Assembly (NCBI GenBank): GCA_025966175.1
Contig: JAOPVN010000370.1
Span: 1 to 8,091 of the forward strand
Direction: 5' to 3'
Source: Modestobacter sp.
Lineage (GTDB): Bacteria > Actinomycetota > Actinomycetes > Mycobacteriales > Geodermatophilaceae
DNA: 8,091 bases
Part shown: piece after piece, positions 6,265 through 8,091 of the stretch
Numbering within the stretch: position 1 is the stretch's first letter
Layout of the letters: the number at the start of each line of letters is the position of its first letter
Translations under genes and position numbers: made by a program
Notes under the pieces: model-generated
What the model was told of the DNA's origin: nothing
The model's input: the letters and a program-made list of their open reading frames with translations, nothing else
Databases searched by the model: none

Positions 6265-6509
6265 GCGCGTTCCTGTCCGCGGTCGCCCGCGAGGTGCCCC
6301 GGGGCGTCGGGCCGAGTTGGCTGCCGGCGTCCATGGCGCTGGTCGTCCTGGTGCTGGTGCTGGTGCTGGTGGTCGCGCGGGAGGTCACCCGCGGGGTGCT
6401 GGCGACCGACCGCGAGCAGCGGGCCCGGGCCACGGCCGCGATCGTCGTTCCGCTCGTCCTGACCGTGGGGCTGGCCGTCGGCGCCCGCCTGCTCGAGCTG
6501 GCCACGTGA
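6261..6509 (+). CDS. Small two-helix membrane protein of unknown function
   Basis: An 82-residue protein with two membrane helices, about residues 22-38 and 58-78, joined by a charged loop (AREVTRGVLATDREQRARA). No known family is recognised. The first helix contains a run of Leu-Val pairs (residues 30-37) encoded by a hexamer repeated four times. ATG 6261 overlaps the preceding stop (ATGA) and has AGGAG at 6248-6252 with 8-base spacing, so it is well supported as a real gene despite its size. As the second small membrane protein in the operon it may be an accessory subunit of the glycan-export machinery; the sequence shows nothing more specific. Confidence 0.65.
   Translation: MSAFLSAVAREVPRGVGPSWLPASMALVVLVLVLVLVVAREVTRGVLATDREQRARATAAIVVPLVLTVGLAVGARLLELAT
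6348..6371 (+). repeat. In-frame CTGGTG hexamer repeat, four copies
   Basis: Four perfect tandem copies of CTGGTG lie in frame in the 82-residue membrane protein and encode Leu-Val four times (residues 30-37) inside the first helix. Gain or loss of a copy would keep the frame and change helix length by two residues. Confidence 0.8.
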
Positions 6510-6558
6510 GACCGCCTGCCGTGCCGTCCCCCGACGCCGTGCCCCTGGAGGTCCTCCG

Positions 6559-7320
6559 ATGAAGGACACCCTCGCCGGAGCCGCCCGCTCGGCGCCCGAC
6601 GGTGCGGTCGAGGGCCGCGATCCCCGGGGCCCGATCCTGGCGGTCGTCGGGATCGTCGTGGCCGAGGTGGTGGTCGCGTTCGTCGATCCGGTCGCCGGCG
6701 CCGCCCTGCACGGCCTCCTGCTGCTCGGCCTGCTGCTGGGCTGGGTGGCGGCCGGGGACAGAGCGCTGCTGGTGCTGGCGCTGGTGCCGCTGGGCCGGGT
6801 GACCTCCCTGGCGCTGACGCCGCGGGACGACGGCGCCTGGGCCCACCTGCTCACCGGCCTGCCCCTGCTGATCGCGGTGCTGTGGCTGCTCCGCGGCTCC
6901 GCCCGGCCCGTGGTGTGGGCGCGGCCGGCGTGGCACGCCCTCGCCGTGGCCCTCGCTGGTGTGCCCCTCGGTCTGATCGCGTCGGCCTTGCTGGATCTGC
7001 CGCGCGCGGGCGGAATGGTCGTCCCGCTCGCCGCCCTGGTCGTCTTCGTCTTCGCCGGTGTCCTCGAGGAGCTGCTCTTCCGCGGTCTGGTTCAGCGAGC
7101 GCTGACCCAGCCCCTGGGGGCCCGCGGCGTCGTCCTCGCCGACGTGCTGTTCGTCGCCGCCTACCTGCCGACCAGGGACGTCGGGCTCATCGTCTGGATG
7201 GCCGTGCTGGGCCTGGGCGCCGGGTACTACGTCCGGCGGACCGGCGGGCTGACCGCCGTCGCGGTGGCGCACGGTCTGATGGCCGCCGGGGCCCTCGTCA
7301 TCTGGCCGGCCCTCGGATGA
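6559..7320 (+). CDS. CPBP-family (CAAX-protease-like) intramembrane protein with altered motifs
   Basis: A 253-residue polytopic protein with about eight hydrophobic segments. The family is identified by motif 1, E170-E171-L-L-F-R175, the E-E-x-x-x-R glutamate motif of CPBP/Rce1 intramembrane proteases, within VFAGVLEELLFRGLVQRAL. Motif 2, normally F-x-x-x-H, aligns with F198-V-A-A-Y202, so the histidine is Tyr. Motif 3, normally H-x-x-x-N, aligns with H238-G-L-M-A242, so the Asn is Ala. In Rce1-type enzymes these residues belong to the catalytic set, so activity is doubtful; many bacterial CPBP proteins have unknown or non-proteolytic roles. The start ATG 6559 has GGAGG at 6547-6551 with 7-base spacing. 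A 49-base gap separates it from the previous gene, the only gap in the operon. Its stop overlaps the next start. Confidence 0.8.
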   Translation: MKDTLAGAARSAPDGAVEGRDPRGPILAVVGIVVAEVVVAFVDPVAGAALHGLLLLGLLLGWVAAGDRALLVLALVPLGRVTSLALTPRDDGAWAHLLTGLPLLIAVLWLLRGSARPVVWARPAWHALAVALAGVPLGLIASALLDLPRAGGMVVPLAALVVFVFAGVLEELLFRGLVQRALTQPLGARGVVLADVLFVAAYLPTRDVGLIVWMAVLGLGAGYYVRRTGGLTAVAVAHGLMAAGALVIWPALG

Positions 7321-8091
7321 CCGCGGCCGCGCAGGCGCCTACCGAGACCATCGCGCTGCTGGCGGACCTGCACCTGGCCGGCGGCGACCACGATCCCTTC
7401 ACCGACGACGAGCGCTTCGCGGAGACCATCGGCGGGCTCGTCGCCCGGGCCTCGAGCCCGCGGCTGCGGGTCGTGCTCCTGGGGGACACGTTCGACTTCC
7501 CGGCGGTCGTGGTCCCCGGCCGGCGGGCGACGCCGGCGGCGCGGCCGGCGGAGGCGACGCAGAAGCTCGAGCGCATCGTGGCGGCCCACCCGCTGGTGTT
7601 CGCGGCGCTCCGGGATCTGGTCCGGGCCGGCCACCGGCTCGACGTCGTGGCGGGCAACCACGACATGGAGCTGCTGATGCCGGCCGTGCACTCCCGGCTG
7701 GTGGCCGCGCTCGGCGGTGCTCCCGGGGCGGTGCAGGTGCATCCGTGGCTGCTGTACGTCCCCGGCCTCCTCTACGCCGAACACGGGCAGCAGCACCACG
7801 ACTTCAACCGCTTCCCGTGGCTGGGCACCGAGCAGCCGCGTGCGGACGGTCCCCTGGCCCTGCCGGCCGGCTCGTACGTGGACGCCCTCGCCCACCTGCG
7901 CCAGTGGCACCCGCAGGCCTCGGCGGCCGCCCTGGCGGGCGAGGCAGTCCGGATGGCTGCCGGCCTGGTCGCCGCGCTGGCCCGGCTCAGCCGGGCGGAG
8001 CGCCATCGGGACGAGCGCGAGCGACGACTCGCTGCCGAGCCTCCGGCCGGGCTGTCGGCCGCGGCGGTGCTCGGCATCGACCGGGCATCGG
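7317..8091 (+). CDS. Calcineurin-like metallophosphoesterase, N-terminal part
   Basis: An open reading frame from ATG 7317 to the window end: 258 codons, with no stop reached. Metallophosphoesterase motifs appear in order: D17-L-H19 (first D-x-H), G56-D57-T-F-D-F (second, G-D), G113-N114-H115-D116 (third, G-N-H-D), and E155-H156-G157 followed by QQHHDFN, which matches the H-G-x-x-x-D-x-x-N style block of one bacterial subgroup. A further histidine motif would be expected if the fold were like LpxH; it is not seen in the visible part. After about residue 185 an Ala/Arg-rich helical region begins (to 250 or beyond), perhaps an extra domain. The substrate is unknown; a UDP-sugar-lipid or other phosphodiester is only a guess. 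The start overlaps the CPBP stop (ATGA) and has no strong ribosome-binding site, so translation is probably coupled. Confidence 0.85.
   Translation, partial: MTAAAQAPTETIALLADLHLAGGDHDPFTDDERFAETIGGLVARASSPRLRVVLLGDTFDFPAVVVPGRRATPAARPAEATQKLERIVAAHPLVFAALRDLVRAGHRLDVVAGNHDMELLMPAVHSRLVAALGGAPGAVQVHPWLLYVPGLLYAEHGQQHHDFNRFPWLGTEQPRADGPLALPAGSYVDALAHLRQWHPQASAAALAGEAVRMAAGLVAALARLSRAERHRDERERRLAAEPPAGLSAAAVLGIDRAS

Noticed and set aside
6547..6557. GGAGGTCCTCC as a hairpin hiding the CPBP ribosome-binding site
   Set aside because: The symmetry allows only a four-base stem with a three-base loop, too weak and too likely by chance to claim regulation.
1..8091. CRISPR array, insertion sequence, tRNA or rRNA gene
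   Set aside because: No regularly spaced repeats, transposase motifs, terminal inverted repeats or tRNA-like cloverleaf sequences were seen on either strand.

Overview
The window is very GC-rich by eye, with almost all third codon positions G or C. Gene layout, Shine-Dalgarno sites and protein style suggest a high-GC actinobacterium, possibly of the Geodermatophilaceae type (Blastococcus/Modestobacter/Geodermatophilus). The family-level guess is inference from style, not from a marker gene. No RNA gene, transposase, CRISPR array or phage gene is visible.

Left part (1-1268): the 5' end of an Mrp/ApbC-type P-loop iron-sulfur carrier gene lies on the minus strand and runs off the window. Divergent to it, after about 140 bp, is an azlC-azlD pair, the two subunits of a branched-chain amino acid exporter, with a 4-base start/stop overlap. 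A weak GC-rich hairpin follows azlD.

Leader (1269-1730): about 460 bp without a credible gene, locally richer in A+T than the genes around it. It holds three separate symmetric elements: an 11-bp inverted repeat at 1361-1393, a cluster of four CCGWTC hexamers in two overlapping pairs that face each other at 1564-1596, and a 22-bp near-palindrome at 1640-1661. This looks like the control region of the operon that follows.

Right part (1731-8091): six plus-strand genes, tightly packed and mostly coupled by ATGA overlaps. They encode a family 2 glycosyltransferase; a 1075-residue membrane protein that reads as a Wzx-type polysaccharide flippase fused to a second polytopic half resembling GT-C glycosyltransferases; two small unrecognised membrane proteins; a CPBP (CAAX-protease-like) membrane protein with two family motif residues changed; and a calcineurin-like metallophosphoesterase cut by the window end. 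The first two genes fit making a lipid-linked glycan on the cytoplasmic face, flipping it, and adding sugar or polymerising outside. The small membrane proteins may be accessory to this. The protease-like and phosphoesterase genes are linked by position only.

The most unusual items are the flippase/GT-C-like fusion, the structured leader in front of it, and the altered CPBP motifs.
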